Below are positions 23,901-36,069 of a DNA stretch of 64,000 nucleotides, in pieces. Both the position numbers and the translations under genes were made by a program. How positions within the stretch are numbered: the stretch's first letter is position 1; the number at the start of each line of letters is the position of its first letter. Below the pieces are notes generated by a model. It had not been told where the DNA came from, did not search any database, and saw only the letters and a program-made list of their open reading frames with translations. The stretch is from Lycorma delicatula (taxonomy: Eukaryota > Arthropoda > Insecta > Hemiptera > Fulgoridae), in assembly GCF_047948215.1 (NCBI RefSeq), contig NC_134461.1:88904245-88968244 (forward strand), written 5' to 3'.

Positions 23901-24173
23901 TTCAAAAATAAAATAACAAAAAACCCAAGTTTAACATTAGGCTTACAATACCGATCTTATTTTCCGTTCAGAAATTTGAAACAAGCATGATTCACACTTT
24001 CTGTACTATGCGATTGCAAAAAAAATCCCTTTCGGCATGCTGGAAGGCGGAGGTAGATGTCACCGGTGCTAAGTAGGGGAAAAATAAAAATTTCCACCAT
24101 AAAGTTAAGACAAAACTTAATATTTATTCAGTAAGAAAGTGGTTTCATATGATTAAAAGTTTCACATGTTTAG

Positions 24174-24233
24174 TTCACTCGGCTCTTTTCGGATACACTC
24201 GGCTCCTGACGAAGTAGCGGCTCCAGCAACATT
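24174..24233 (+). repeat. single unit of the CGGCTCC repeat
   Basis: CACTCGGCTC, then TTTCGGATACACTCGGCTCC and TGACGAAG, in the same orientation as the tandem copies at 18.3 kb. The next 400 bp are less AT-rich and include a short ATG frame MGDTTNLLSFRELTDTL at 24608 that ends at once. No gene is called. Confidence 0.55.
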
Positions 24234-24789
24234 ATTTAAGCAAGTCAGTCCTTCGCCATTCTCGTCGTCATTCACTATTCGTTCTTCAATCGTCACTCTT
24301 GTTAAATCGCATTCAGTAACAGTTCCGGTTCATAATTCAATTATAATAAACATTTAATAATACATAAATATTTAATTTAATATTTAAAGTATATTAAACA
24401 TTCAATTTATACATACAAAAATGTATTCAAATATAATAAAGAATTGATAATAACATGGACTTATGGCTTAATTACTTAAGAATCAGCGCCAAACTTCATC
24501 TGTTCGTACATCAAGTATTAGCTGATTTACAATTAAGTTTAGTGTCTAGCATTTGAATATTCATTTCAGCGGTGTTTGTGCTGTTACTGTTCGGTCAGTC
24601 ATTCACAATGGGTGATACCACAAATTTGTTATCGTTTAGGGAATTGACGGACACGTTGTAATTTATTATAAAGTAAATAAAAACGGATTGGCTGTGTGCG
24701 TGAATACCGGGAAAGTTATCCAGATCCGAAGAGTACCGGATCGTAAAACCTTTGAGGCTTTAGAGAGTTTTAGTGGATACCCCATTCTT

Positions 24790-25035
24790 CTTAAAACCTT
24801 AACAAGATAAAAATCTAGGACTACCTTTATTCAATTTTTTAGATCAAAAATCATAAGAAAGGATCACATTTACCTCTCGATTTGTACCCCAAGAATTTTA
24901 GAACGGTTTTATTTCACAGGGAGCAAAAGCAGGACTAGATATTTCGCAAGCCGAAACTCGTTAACGAACCGTTATCTGATCTATGTTTATAGAACTTTTT
25001 TTCTTTTTTGGCTATAGAATCATGTTCTGAGACAT
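24790..25035 (-). repeat. inverted fragment of the long-inverted-repeat family
   Basis: Matches 17560-17790 in reverse orientation (TTTGTACCCCAAGAATTTTAG-like block, AACGAACCGTTATCTGA, CTATGTTTATA). Confidence 0.6.
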
Positions 25036-25058
25036 TAATGAACAATTTGGAGTTATCC

Positions 25059-25062
<4 letters not shown>

Positions 25063-25106
<44 letters not shown>
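25063..25106. repeat. (AT)n microsatellite
   Basis: Uninterrupted AT tract. Confidence 0.95.
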
Positions 25107-25107
<1 letters not shown>

Positions 25108-25365
25108 TGCGGCTAAAGTCGCGTTCTGGGAAAATCCTACAACTGAACGGCTTACACACACACCTTAATTTAAAATATTTATCATTTTATTTAAATATAA
25201 TACTTTTTCGTTATTTAATTCAATGATTGTAGCTAAAACGTGCGCGCATACAGTATTTAATTCGCGCAGATGTGGCGGTACTACTGGCGACGGTCGGCAC
25301 TAACTAAACTAATGTAATTTCACAACTTGCCTAGAATAAATTTTGCTTATACGGTCTGTAAACTG

Positions 25366-25436
25366 GTGTAGTCTCGTGGCTTAACGCAGTCAACCGAGTG
25401 TTCGGATTCGAGATCCAGCTACACCGACTACTTTTT
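25366..25436 (+). ncRNA. tRNA-like pol III unit candidate
   Basis: GTAGTC at 25368-25373 pairs perfectly with GACTAC at 25426-25431. Between them are an A-box-like TGGCTTAACGC and a B-box-like GGATTCGAGATCC, and TTTTT follows at once as a possible pol III terminator. The span of about 64 nt is short for a tRNA, and the arms do not fold into a canonical cloverleaf by eye. It is more likely a tRNA-derived SINE head or a tRNA pseudogene. Confidence 0.3.
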
Positions 25437-25439
25437 ACA

Positions 25440-27600
25440 CTTCAAATATTATTAATTTATTTTATTCTACCTCTACCTATGACGTCCAAACATAGCAATC
25501 GACTACTACAACATTTTTTGGGGTGCGGAAGTGATTTTGCAAAATGGTTTTTTTTTTTGCAAATATTGTTATTTTTTGAACTTTTAACAAAAATTCCTAA
25601 GAAAATTATGACTTTAATTAGTCGAAATCTCGAGATATTGAGCGTGATCTTGCTCTGAGCCACACCCCCGTGACTTTTTAAGTTGAAAATTTAATGGTAT
25701 CAGTGCCCCATATATAGAAGTAATCTGACCAAGTTTGGTTAAAATCGGTTTAGTAGTTCTGGAAGTATAAGGTGATTGATTACAGGTCAACACTGAATAC
25801 ACGTATGAACTTTAACTTCCGAAAAATTTCCATCCATTTTTTGGGTTCCTTAGGTGTCTAAACGTCAAGATCCGGTGAAAATCGCATATACCCAAACTGG
25901 ACCGGTTACAATACTTTCCTTTCGAGAGCTACAGCGCCAACTAGACGGGAAAGTAAAAGTTAATATTATAATATATTTAGTTCTAAAAATTTTCAAATAA
26001 AAAATGAGTTACGGTTTCCATTTCTTTCTTTTAATCGTTAAACTCTTATTAAAAAAAATTAGCCTTTGAGAGTTTTATTAAATAATAAAACTAGTAATTA
26101 TAAAACGTTTTGTTTCTATGCATTGTTATTCCGTTGTTAATTAATCAACCCAATTAAAAAAAAAAAAAACTGAATAATTTATAAATTTTTTCTTAGAAAT
26201 TAAAAACAATGAACAGTAACTGAAAACTTTTATTATTACGTTTTCTTTTGTAAGAAAGAAAACGAAATAATAATTATATTTTTGTTATGGCTTTTTAAAT
26301 TACAATATTAATACCATGTTGCATTATTTCCTGGATAACTTTTAAATTACTCATTATGATAAAGCGGATGAATATTTTATCAATGATCTAGATGGAAAAA
26401 AAAGTTGTTAAACAAGTGAAACAATAAAATTGATGTGAAAAATAAAGATCAATAAGAGGGAAGGAAAGCGAAAGAGGCTTGGTGAATAAGGAAGAAAGAG
26501 AGAATTGTAGTAGAAGAGAAGGTCGAAAGGATATTATAAAGTCCTCTTGACTTTAGCCTGAAGAGAACTGTAGTTCTTCTTCCCCTCCCTAGATAGATAC
26601 TCCATTCCGTACTTTTTCTCACTGTATGTTGCCTTATCCCCTTTCATTGTACATACCTTAGTCGCAATCTATTTTTTTATTTTATTTTTTTTACTTAAAG
26701 TTTGGTTATGTTTCGGAGTGTTATTTAACCATTTTTTGTGGGCACTTTTAGTTGTTGCTTCGCGCAATGAATTTTCAAGTGAAGATATTGTTTCTTATTT
26801 TTTTTATACCTTAAACCTTACTCTCCTCCCCAACCCGCTACACATTTTTTCTCTGATTATATTCTCTTTTGTTTACTAAGAGCTTTTAATTAAAACATAT
26901 ATTTCAAAATTAAAATCTATCCACCGAGTATATTTTTTTGTTTCTTTCGTAAAACAATGAATTGTAAATAAATTATACAAAACTGAAGTTATATCGGTAA
27001 ATTCCTAAGACTGCGCTTGTCATAATATTTTTAAATATATAAAACTTTAGTGTATTAAATAATTTGTGTTTTACACATCACGTAAGGATGATTAAAATTA
27101 TTTTAACAAGTTTTGCTACGTGAAATTATCCATATTTGAAATCAAAGTGATATTACAACTAAAATTGAAATTTCTTATTTAAACAAAAAAATATTTTGTA
27201 GCAAAAAACTGAAATCAATGGAATTTATGAAACATATTTTAAAAGTTGAAATGGAGTTTCCGATCCGCTTTTGAGGAATACTTTTATGTTTTTAATTATT
27301 TACTCAATCAGGAGGCGTTAAAAATGAAATAAATGTAAAATTATAATATTATAAAATCTAAATAAGAACTTGTGATAATGTTAAGTAACAATGAATATTA
27401 TTATTATTAAATGGATGTTCATTTATTAATTTCGTTTGCTGTTTGCATCTTCTAATTAGTTGGAATCTAGATTATCTGGAAAAATTTGAAAATTTAAAAT
27501 TGGAAAAATTGTAAGATACCTCCTTCTGTCTTAGGCTGGAAAAACTTATGAAAAATTAATGTTTAAGATTTGTGCTGGTCCAGTTACGTAAATGATTATA
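25440..27600. other. intergenic sequence
   Basis: 25660-25960 has mixed composition and the feel of a degenerate insect repeat, but no second copy is in the window. 26450-26600 is purine-rich on this strand. The rest is AT-rich with no gene seen. Confidence 0.5.
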
Positions 27601-27602
27601 GA

Positions 27603-27916
27603 TTTTCTTTCTTTTCTTTTTCCTCTTTAGCCTCCGGTAATTACCGTTCAGATAATACTTCAGAGGATGATATGTATGAGTGTAAATGAAGTGTAGTCTT
27701 GTACAGTCTCAGTTCGACCATTCCTGAGTTGTGTGGTTAATTGAAACCCAACCACCAAAGAACACCGCTATCCACGATCTAGTATTCAAATCCGCGTAAA
27801 AATAACTGACTTGAACTAACTAGGACTTGAACGCTGAAACTCTCCACTTCCAAATCTGCTGAATTTCGAAAGCTGATTTAGGAAGACGCGTTCACCACTA
27901 GACCAACCCGGTAGGT
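27603..27916 (-). mobile_element. full-length SINE group B with tRNA-like head
   Basis: On the minus strand the head has an A-box TGGTCTAGTGG and a B-box-like GTTCAAGTCCT. The shared body (AACACCGCTATCCACGATCT as written on the plus strand) and the 3' tail (CTCTTTAGCCTCCGGTAATT on plus) follow. The 14-bp duplication TAAATGATTATAGA flanks it at 27589-27602 and 27917-27930. At about 314 bp it is the reference copy for this group. Confidence 0.92.
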
Positions 27917-28299
27917 TAAATGATTATAGACTGGTTAATTTTGTTTCACCAAAATATCGCGTCTTTCCTGCTTCGCCCACTGGGTATTAGCAGTTGCTGC
28001 CGTTGGTTTTTCGCTTACATATTAACGTATCATTCGTCGGTGTACGATTTACAATAACTTGATTTTATTGTTACACCCCCTCCAATATTAAAACTTTTAT
28101 TTTGATTGTTAATACATGGTATTTTGGATTTTGTGCTATTATGCATTATTTTGAACTAAATATCTCCCAAATTAAGTATTATATGATTAAATATTTATCA
28201 TCAGTGAATAAAAAGAGTAAAATAATGCTTTCCATCGATTTTACAACACTTACTTAATCAGGCGTAACTTAATTACAAGTCTAAATAAAATTACAACGA

Positions 28300-28640
28300 G
28301 GGGAAGCTCCCTGCTGAGCTGCTATTCGTTAGTACATGTACAGATGGGTAGCAGTGATGAGCCACAAGGGGACTCTCTTGTCCTCTTGTAGAAAAGACCG
28401 TAGTTCCAGCGAGAATGCTCTTTTGGGTGTTCGCGTTTGAGGCGAACAAGTCATAAAGACCGAGTCCCGGCTCCTAGGGTGGGGGTACAAGAACGACATG
28501 GTCGGGCCTGGTAACCCTACTCTGGGAGTTAGAGGCAGGCATTAGTGATAAAGATCCAGGCGGCTTATAAATGGACACTCCCTCGAATTGTGTATGCTTC
28601 CTGTGGAATCCGATTCGGATTCCAACAAGGATGTTATATG
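28300..28640. other. GC-richer island of unknown identity
   Basis: A sharply bounded patch of balanced composition between AT-rich flanks. It contains phrases such as GACTCTCTTGTCCTCTTGTA and GGTTGGGAG-like stretches but no convincing ORF. It could be a retrotransposon untranslated region; nothing here proves it. Confidence 0.4.
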
Positions 28641-29021
28641 TCTTCTTTTTTCTCGTGTATGATTTGTGACTTTTTTTAATATTCAATTGCTTGTTCTGTA
28701 TTAATTATTTAATTTTATTGTTCTCATACCCTTTAACTTTATAATTTTTTTTTTTTATTTTATTTTTTTTTTTTTTAGTAATTGTCGAATTGTTTGTACT
28801 TTGTTACGCTTAGTTATATTTTTATTCGTTATACTTTTTATTGTACTATAGTTTGTTAAAACCTTTATATTGCCTTGGAAGGTATCACTGGATGCCTCCC
28901 TTTCGCGTCATTATTAATTACTTTGTACAATTTACATAGTTTCACTGTTCAGGAAACTGATTGTAAGTAAAACAATACACAAATATATATTGCTGTATGA
29001 TTAAAATCTACACTTACTAAT

Positions 29022-29070
<49 letters not shown>

Positions 29071-29257
29071 CTATTAATATAAATTTATATTACTTAAATG
29101 ATATAAACAAAAAGACGGTTATGGCAACAATAAAAAAATACAAAACATGCCTGAAGAAATTTTTTTTAAATATAAAATTATGTTATTTCTTTTATGATTC
29201 CATTTATCGTGAAATAATAAAATTTAGAATAATTCTAGATGAACTTAGGACAACCAT
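28640..29257. other. AT-rich sequence with poly-T and (TA)n
   Basis: Poly-T at about 28746-28780 and a TA microsatellite at about 29023-29066. No gene. Confidence 0.6.
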
Positions 29258-29268
29258 AATTATAACAT

Positions 29269-30834
29269 GGTGTTATAGAGGAAGAAGAGGAAGTTGAGGA
29301 GGATGAAATGGGAGAAACAATACTGAGATCTGAATTTAAGAGAGCATTAAAAGATTTAAATGGCAGAAAGGCTCCTGGAATAGACGGAATACCTGTAGAA
29401 TTACTGCGCAGTGCAGGTGAGGATGCGATTGATAGATTATACAAACTGGTGTGTAATATTTATGAAAAAGGGGAATTTCCGTCAGACTTCAAAAAAAGTG
29501 TTATAGTAATGATACCAAAGAAAGCAGGGGCAGATAAATGTGAAGAATACAGAACAATTAGTTTAACTAGTCATGCATCAAAAATCTTAACTAGAATTCT
29601 ATACAGAAGAATTGAGAGGAGAGCGGAGGAAGTGTTAGGAGAAGACCAATTTGATTTCAGGAAAAGTATAGGGACAAGGGAAGCAATTTTAGGCCTCAGA
29701 TTAATAGTAGAAGGAAGATTAAAGAAAAACAAACCAACATACTTGGCGTTTATAGACCTAGAAAAGGCATTCGATAACGTAGACTGGAATAAAATGTTCA
29801 GCTTTTTAAAAAACGTAGGGTTCAAATACAGAGATAGAAGAACAATTGCTAACATGTACAGGAACCAAACAGCAACAGTACCAATTGAAAAACATAAGAA
29901 AGAAGCCGTAATAAGAAAGGGAGTCCGACAAGGATGGTCCCTATCTCCGTTACTTTTTAATCTTTACATGGAACTAGCAGTTAATGATGTTAAAGAACAA
30001 TTTAGATTCGGAGTAACAGTACAAGGTGAAAAGATAAAGATTCTACGATTTGCTGATGATATAGTAATTCTAGCCGAGAGTAAAAAGGATTTAGAAGAAA
30101 CAATGAACGGCATAGATGAAGTCCTACGCAAGAACTATCGCATGAAAATAAACAAGAACAAAACAAAAGTAATGAAATGTAGTAGAAATAACAAAGATGG
30201 ACCACTGAATGTGAAAATAGGAGGAGAAAAGATTATGGAGGTAGAAGAATTCTGTTATTTGGGAAGTAGAATTACTAAAGATGGACAAAGCAGGAGCGCC
30301 ATAAAATACCGAATAGCACAAGCGAAACGAGCCTTCAGTCAAAAATAATATTTGTTTACCTCAAAAATTAATTTAAATGTCAGGAAAAGATTTTTGAAAG
30401 TATACGTTTGGAGTGTCGCTTTACATGGAAGTTAAACTTGGACGATCGGAGTATCTGAGAAGAAAAGATTAAAAGCTTTTGAAATGTGGTGCTATAGGAG
30501 AATGTTAAAAATCAAGTGGGTGGATAAAGTGACAAATGAAGAGGCAAATATATGAAGAAAGAAGCATTTGGAAAAATATAGTTAAAAGAAGAGACAGTTT
30601 TATAGGCCACATACTAAGGCATCGTGGGATAGTCGCTTTAATATCGGAGGGACAGGTAGAAGGAAAAGGTTGTGTAGGCAGGTAACGTTTGGAATATGTA
30701 AAACAAATTGTTAGGGATGTAGGATGTAGAGGGTATACTGAAATGAAACGACTAGCACTAGATAGGGAATCTTGGTGAGCTGCATCAAACCAGTCAAATG
30801 ACTGAAGACAAAAAATAAAAAAAATAAAAAAATA
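29269..30834 (+). mobile_element. 5'-truncated RTE-like LINE copy 1, with 11-bp target duplication
   Basis: The insertion is delimited by AATTATAACAT at 29258-29268 and 30835-30845. It ends with GACTGAAGACAAAAAATAAA, then an A-rich tail. The 5' part (endonuclease domain and beginning of pol) is missing, the usual outcome of incomplete target-primed reverse transcription. Copy 2 is at 41.4-42.5 kb on the other strand. Confidence 0.92.
29308..30348 (+). pseudogene. reverse transcriptase of the RTE-like LINE, broken
   Basis: The 346-codon open piece is the RT domain that copies the element RNA at the nicked target. Visible motifs are KAPGIDGIP (residues 21-29), the first catalytic block AFIDLEKAFD (about 147-156), RQG.SLSPLLFNLYM, and the active-site FADD at 248-251 followed by KINKNKTKVM. 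Compared with copy 2, RQGWSLSP has Trp for Cys and the EDQFDF block has Asp where Gly is usual. The frame ends at a TAA (30346-30348) created by a local rearrangement. The homologous C-terminal region continues in frame (FTSKINLNVRKRFLKVYVW). It holds another TAA at 30433-30435 and an 8-bp deletion at about 30545 that shifts the frame. The catalytic core is intact on paper, but the protein cannot be full length. Confidence 0.9.
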
Positions 30835-30849
30835 AATTATAACATAAGA

Positions 30850-31620
30850 AATGAAACAAGAATTTTGATCATTCTTCGTTTGTCAAAATTACGTGGGAAT
30901 TCATAGAATAACATTATTTGAATTTAAACCATCCTATGAAAAATGCTTATAAAAAGTCACGGAGTTTTGTAATAAAAAAAAAAAGGTTTTTTGTCTTTGA
31001 CGAATCCCTTTAAAACTAATTAAAAATAAGTTAGATAGTTGCAGGTTTAGGATTAAAGGATTATATTTAAATTTTGTCCCATCCTGTACTCTGTAATCAA
31101 GTCATCAGGGGGATTAAAAAAGTGTATTCGTCTATGTGAAAGTAGTTTGTAACCTATATTTCGGTGATATTGGATGCATTTTAATGTAAAAATATGAAAA
31201 CGACACTATAATATCAGCTAGCTTACGTTCTATGATACGTTAATATACTATATTTTAGAGCGGAACTTAGTTTGTATTAACTTTACATGGTTAAGTTAAT
31301 AAAATTTTTTCTTTATAATATATATCTTTATATTTTATTTTTTATTTTATTTTTTCTTATTTTTCTTTTGATAAAAAGGTACAGGAATAAATACGTTCAT
31401 AAAATTTTAAAGCTATGTAAATTTTCTACTTATCGTGGTAAAAGGGTTAAAATTTTATGCATATTACAGGGTAGTAAAACTTTATAAGTATATTATATTA
31501 TAATATTAAAAAGAATTGTTTTTAATTATTTTTTATTATTTAACATTAGATTGCCATTCAGATAGACCCAGATCTTTTCATACTTTAATCATTAAAACCA
31601 TGCATTTTTTTTTGGGAGGG
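30850..31620. other. AT-rich intergenic sequence
   Basis: No gene or recognised repeat. Confidence 0.6.
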
Positions 31621-31626
31621 GGTTAA

Positions 31627-31790
31627 TGAATTAATTCGCCATAGAAGCTCGAAGCTTGTACGTAAAAATATGGAAATGCAGATTTGTAACGTATGTAAAA
31701 TGCCATGGCTGACTGTGGGATTTGAACCCGGGACTTCCGGATGAAAGGCCGAGAGAGACGTTATTACACCGCCTTGGAAATCGGCTGATA
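31627..31790 (-). mobile_element. tRNA-derived SINE, group A
   Basis: Minus-strand head with B-box GGGTTCAAATCCCAC (about 31719-31733) and the AAGCTCGAAGCTTGTA tail motif shared with the 14.3 kb copy. Part of the A-box side is rearranged (GAGAGAGACG). Confidence 0.75.
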
Positions 31791-31872
31791 AATAAATAAT
31801 ATATATATTTTTTAATTTCATTTATTATTATTTTTTCCTGACTTATTTTTTTTTTCCGAAGTTCTTTGACTT

Positions 31873-31897
31873 TTCTCTCTCTCTCTCTCTCTCTCTT
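31873..31897. repeat. (CT)n microsatellite
   Basis: About 12 CT units. Confidence 0.9.
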
Positions 31898-31899
31898 CG

Positions 31900-33480
31900 G
31901 TCCATCTGTTGTGTTTCCTTTTCTGTTTTTACGGAGATGTTGATCCATCCATTTACCATTCTTAAAGCGAGAGATTATCAAAAATTATTTCTTTGAAAAT
32001 ATTTAATAATTTTAGATAATTTTCAATTTATTTGAACTAGTCTATTGCGGTTTTAATTTATTTTAAAAATATTTGTTTTATTCTATTTTTATCCATACTA
32101 TATAACTGATCATAAAATTTGAGTTCTTTTTTCATTATATAGTCTTTTTTTTAGTTTTAATAAATTTCTTCTTATTTTCATAATTTTTCAGTGTTATCTT
32201 CGAATTTTGGGCTGTGGATTTTTGTTAATTTTTTTTTTTAATTTTTAATAGATTTTCTTCAGAAATTTTATATTCTTTGCGCACTATATAACGCTTCCGG
32301 TAAAATTTATAGCGATTTAGTTTCTTGTTTTTATAAAAATTTTTACTTTCCCTTCTAGCTATAATAGAGATTTCCTCTTCTTACATCTACTCTAATTTTT
32401 TCAAATTTTTTTTAAATATAATAATCTTCATAATTATTTTAATTGAAATTACTTTCAGATAATAAGCACCATTTTTACTTTAATTCAGGTTCTTAAATTC
32501 TTTAATTCATCCTTATACAGATTCTTCAATTCTATTCAGGTTGAATAAGATCTCTTCGTAAAAAACATTTTTTTTTTTTAAATAAAAGGTTTTCCTATTA
32601 AGGGATTTTCAATGACTATTTATCGTATAAGTTTTTAAACGGTAACTATAAAAAGTTAAGTTGTAAACATAAACAGCGTGTCTAATTACTGTTTAACAAT
32701 GAACTTTAAAAGTTGTGTCAAGCGTGACGGACAATTTCTACTGATCGTTTAGTATAAACTGTTACGGGCTAATATAGTAATAACGTCTCTATTCAACATT
32801 CAAATAGGGTACTTGGTTTAGTTTCTATTACTTTGACAAGTACTTACCTTTAGTTAGGGTAACTCGATTGTTAAGTTCAGTTTTGCTAACTACTAGTCCA
32901 ACAAACAACAAACATAAACTGTATAATATTGTTTAGTTAACGATGGATTATTGACGTATTGATAGAATGTACATATAAGGTATAGGTAACTGGTTTTAAT
33001 ATTTTATCCAAACAAACCGGCTGAAAATTCAGAATATGTGTAGGCACGTTGTATGAACGCACACACTCGTATGTTTGAGTTACGGTGTTTAAAAATATTT
33101 CTTCGAAAGAAATTTTTTATCAAATTTTCCATTTCTAAAAATAATTAAAAATTGTTAATTAAAATTTCTTTTAATACATTTTCCACATTGTATACTGTTA
33201 CAAAAACAATTCTTAAAGTCATTATATCAAGTTTAATTGAATACGACTTCTGTTTCGTTAGGTTACGATATTTGTGATCATTTTATAACAGCGTTTGATT
33301 GTTTTATGAGTGGAATGAATTTGATGCAGTTAGTATTAAGAAAAATAAGTATTAAAAAGCCAGTATTGAGATTCTTAAAGAAAAATTTAAGGAATTTGCA
33401 CAAACCTCGTTTATTTGAAAATAAATAGTACTGTATTATACTGAAATGGTAAGAATTTATCGTAAAGTGACCAAATTTGA
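31900..33480. other. AT-rich intergenic sequence
   Basis: No gene recognised. 32700-33060 is slightly less AT-rich, but no frame or motif stands out. Confidence 0.5.
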
Positions 33481-33539
33481 TTTAAGAAATATATCCTTAT
33501 ATTACAAAAAAAAATTCTTTTCGGTAAAAATATATTTTT

Positions 33540-34060
33540 ATCTGGTATGGTGAGGAAATAGTTTTGTTGTAAAACCGATATTTTGAATCAGTTTTAGAAA
33601 AAGAAGCCGACAATAAAGTTATTATAATTTCCAGGCACGGATTATTTATGCTTATATAGTGGGAAAAGTATTTTACGTAAAAAAATTTACATAAGATTTC
33701 TTTTTTGGGGTGAGGATAATTTATGTTGAAGTTTTGTTGTAAAACTAATATTATTCGTTTAAATAAATCAAAAAAAATTTTAAATTCAAAAAATCGGAAT
33801 TTCTTCCGATCTCCACCACCAAAATCACCTTCCAAGAAAAGTTTTTTTTAATTTTTCTACGTTTACTACGTTAAATGAAAGAAACTAAAGAAAAATCCAC
33901 TAAAAAAAGTACCACCAATAAAAAGTTACTTAAGATTTCTTCTTTTTTTTTTTTGTGAGGGGGAAGTGAATTATGAGTAAATTTTACTGTAATATTATTA
34001 CTAACAGTTTATTGTTTAAATTTTTGTTAATATTAAAAGTTTAAATAAACCAAGAAAGTT
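33540..34060. repeat. three diverged units of a ~200-bp repeat
   Basis: A GTGAGG...AAATTTTRYTGTAA-like block occurs near 33549, 33710 and 33955. Each is followed by ATATTATT-type sequence and 'TTTAAATAAAyCAA' in the last two. The units are noncoding and adjoin the dispersed repeat at 34.07 kb. Confidence 0.45.
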
Positions 34061-34069
34061 TTGAAAAAT

Positions 34070-34620
34070 TAAAAAGACAACACTTTTAAACTTTGATCGG
34101 TTCTCCGACTGCCAGTAATGCCTCCTAAGTATTTCTTTGTGATACTACTATGCCTACAAAGAGGTTAAAAAATATAAAATAAATAAAAAGATAGCTTTTT
34201 CCAATTTTTTTCGAAGGGTAATTTTGGGATAATATTTAAAAAAAATGGTAATGTAGTATGTATGCATATACTGAACTTAAATAATAAAGCGGAGTTATGT
34301 TTGCAAAATTTAGAGAAATTTGACCCCAAAAAACTATCTACTCCACCCCTCGGGAGATATAAACCCCAAAATTTTACCAACAAGTTGTTCCATATACACG
34401 AATGTCTGTACAAAATTTTATCAAAAGCGATTAATCCAGTCAAAAGTTAAGCGTTTAACACGCGAAAACACGTACTCCTTCTTTTTGTTTTTTTTTGGGG
34501 GGGGGGTTCCTTGGTCATGAAACTCGAGAACTGCAAGAAGACCCATTACCCCATTTTTTGACTGATTACCATACTTTTATTTTTGCAGTACTGCTCTAGA
34601 GCTATCATGCCAGGAGCCTT
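34070..34620 (-). repeat. dispersed repeat, copy 2
   Basis: Inverted counterpart of 5700-6330: CCCCATTTTTTGACTGATTA, TTGACCCCAAAAAACTA, GGAGTTATGTTTGC, and a poly-G at about 34498-34507 where the other copy has its homopolymer. Confidence 0.65.
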
Positions 34621-35199
34621 TAATTTTATGTGTTGAATACCAGATAAGAATGCTGAAATACCTGTAATTCAATATTTCAAAGAGATTCTCGTACACTTAA
34701 CATATATCCAAAGAAAATGTAGCAAAAATCAACAAAAGTAGGGATAAGAAAACAGGTTGATGCATGCTGTAGTGTAAAGGGCGATCTGTTCATGATGGGA
34801 ATCCCAAAACGAGACCGACAGCTTCTTGCAAAGGAATGACTAGGACCCTTCCAGGCAGTGGTCATGTAACATTGCAGGTGTTTCCTATATTTTGAAATTG
34901 AAAGAAATTTGTACTATCTACCTGCTACAGTTCAAACACATACAGACAAGTAGAACTTAAGTAAAAAATATTTCTGCAAGAGTATCAACCGAACGGAGCT
35001 GGAATTTGCAAGAACGAGTACAAATTCCAGTGCTTGTATAATAATTAATGCATTAAAAAAGAAATGAAAAAACAATTAAACCAAACCGTTTCCGTTTGAA
35101 ATTAAAAACAGAGATATTTAATAGTTCTTGCAGTTCGTGAATCATTAATTTTTTACTTAAAATATAAATTTTTAAATTGAAACAAATTTTTTTTTTAAA

Positions 35200-35860
35200 T
35201 TGAAAAAAATCTTGTCATTTTGGTCATTATAAATTTTGTTATTAGTCGTGCAAACAAAGTATAACTTTTTTGAGAGTAATGAAAATTTGCTTCTCATTTT
35301 GGGTCCGGAATATAATATAGGTGCCGTAGCTACTTTAATTTTAATAGCTCTTTAAATGATGTAGAAAAATAAAAATGTATTTTTAATAATAAAAATTAGA
35401 AGAGTTAGGGCCAAAAATAAAAAAAAACAAATAAAATATAATTTTTAGAAGTGGGAAATTAATTTAAAAAAAAGGGTTAAAAAAATACTCACATGTTGTT
35501 AAAGTTAACAGATTTTCTTAGTAAAGATTTTTCCAAATCTTATACCGCCTTCAGTAAGGTTAAAATAATAAAAAAAGTTTCAAAAAATTTTTCAGCATTT
35601 TAGGTCCGGCCTCTATAATTTTAAAAACTTTATAGACATCTCTTGATAGCTATGTACATGAAGTATAAACTTTCAAAAAATCGTTTTTAGATATTTAAAC
35701 CGAAGTAAGATAGAGCAAAAGAACAGAAAACATATTTTAAATTTAAGTGGTTTGGGGGGGGGGGGGGTTTAATTTTTTTTAAACAAATTTGTTTTTGGAT
35801 TATTTATATATACATTATAGGTAACAAATATACTTTCCTCTGAAAAAAATCGAATTTTCT
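35200..35860 (-). repeat. dispersed repeat shared with 45.6-47.3 kb
   Basis: Read on the minus strand, blocks such as CTTCATGTA, TAGAGGCCGGACCTAAAATG, and ACCTATATTATATTCCGGAC followed by AGAAGCAAATTTTCATTAC recur in the same order at 45.7-47.3 kb. Contains a poly-G tract (35753-35767). Noncoding. Confidence 0.65.
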
Positions 35861-35874
35861 TTTTTCGCTATATC

Positions 35875-36062
35875 GTACCACGATATTGATGTTTTGGTTG
35901 ACTGAGGGTGACTCTACTTAGTGTGACTGGCATTTTGAATAGAATGCGGTATCTTTTCCATGCTTCACTACCGATGGTAATCGTATCGAGATATTCATAA
36001 TTTTCATCTGTATAGTTCATGAAAAATTCCATTCTTAATTTTTTGTGGTTTTGCATTGTCAA
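35875..36062 (-). pseudogene. mariner-like transposase fragment
   Basis: The 64-codon minus-strand frame reads HKKLRMEFFMNY, then YEYLDTITIGSEAWKRY. The spacing matches the family block 'H...R......L.....eFLd.IvTGDEtW' around the first catalytic Asp of mariner transposases. Here the expected GDE is GSE, so the catalytic residue would be lost. After the Trp, the homologous reading appears to shift frame. Only about 190 bp remain; no terminal repeats are seen. Judged by eye, moderate confidence. Confidence 0.4.
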
Positions 36063-36069
36063 ACTCAGA

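Noticed and set aside
17520..25035. One giant mirror-symmetric element from 17.5 to 25 kb
   Set aside because: The 17.5 and 24.8 kb fragments are inverted, but the CGGCTCC repeats between them are in the same orientation, so simple mirror symmetry fails.
33497..33835. 112-codon minus-strand frame
   Set aside because: It is Phe/Lys/Ile-rich, lies in a tandem-like AT-rich repeat, and has no motif.
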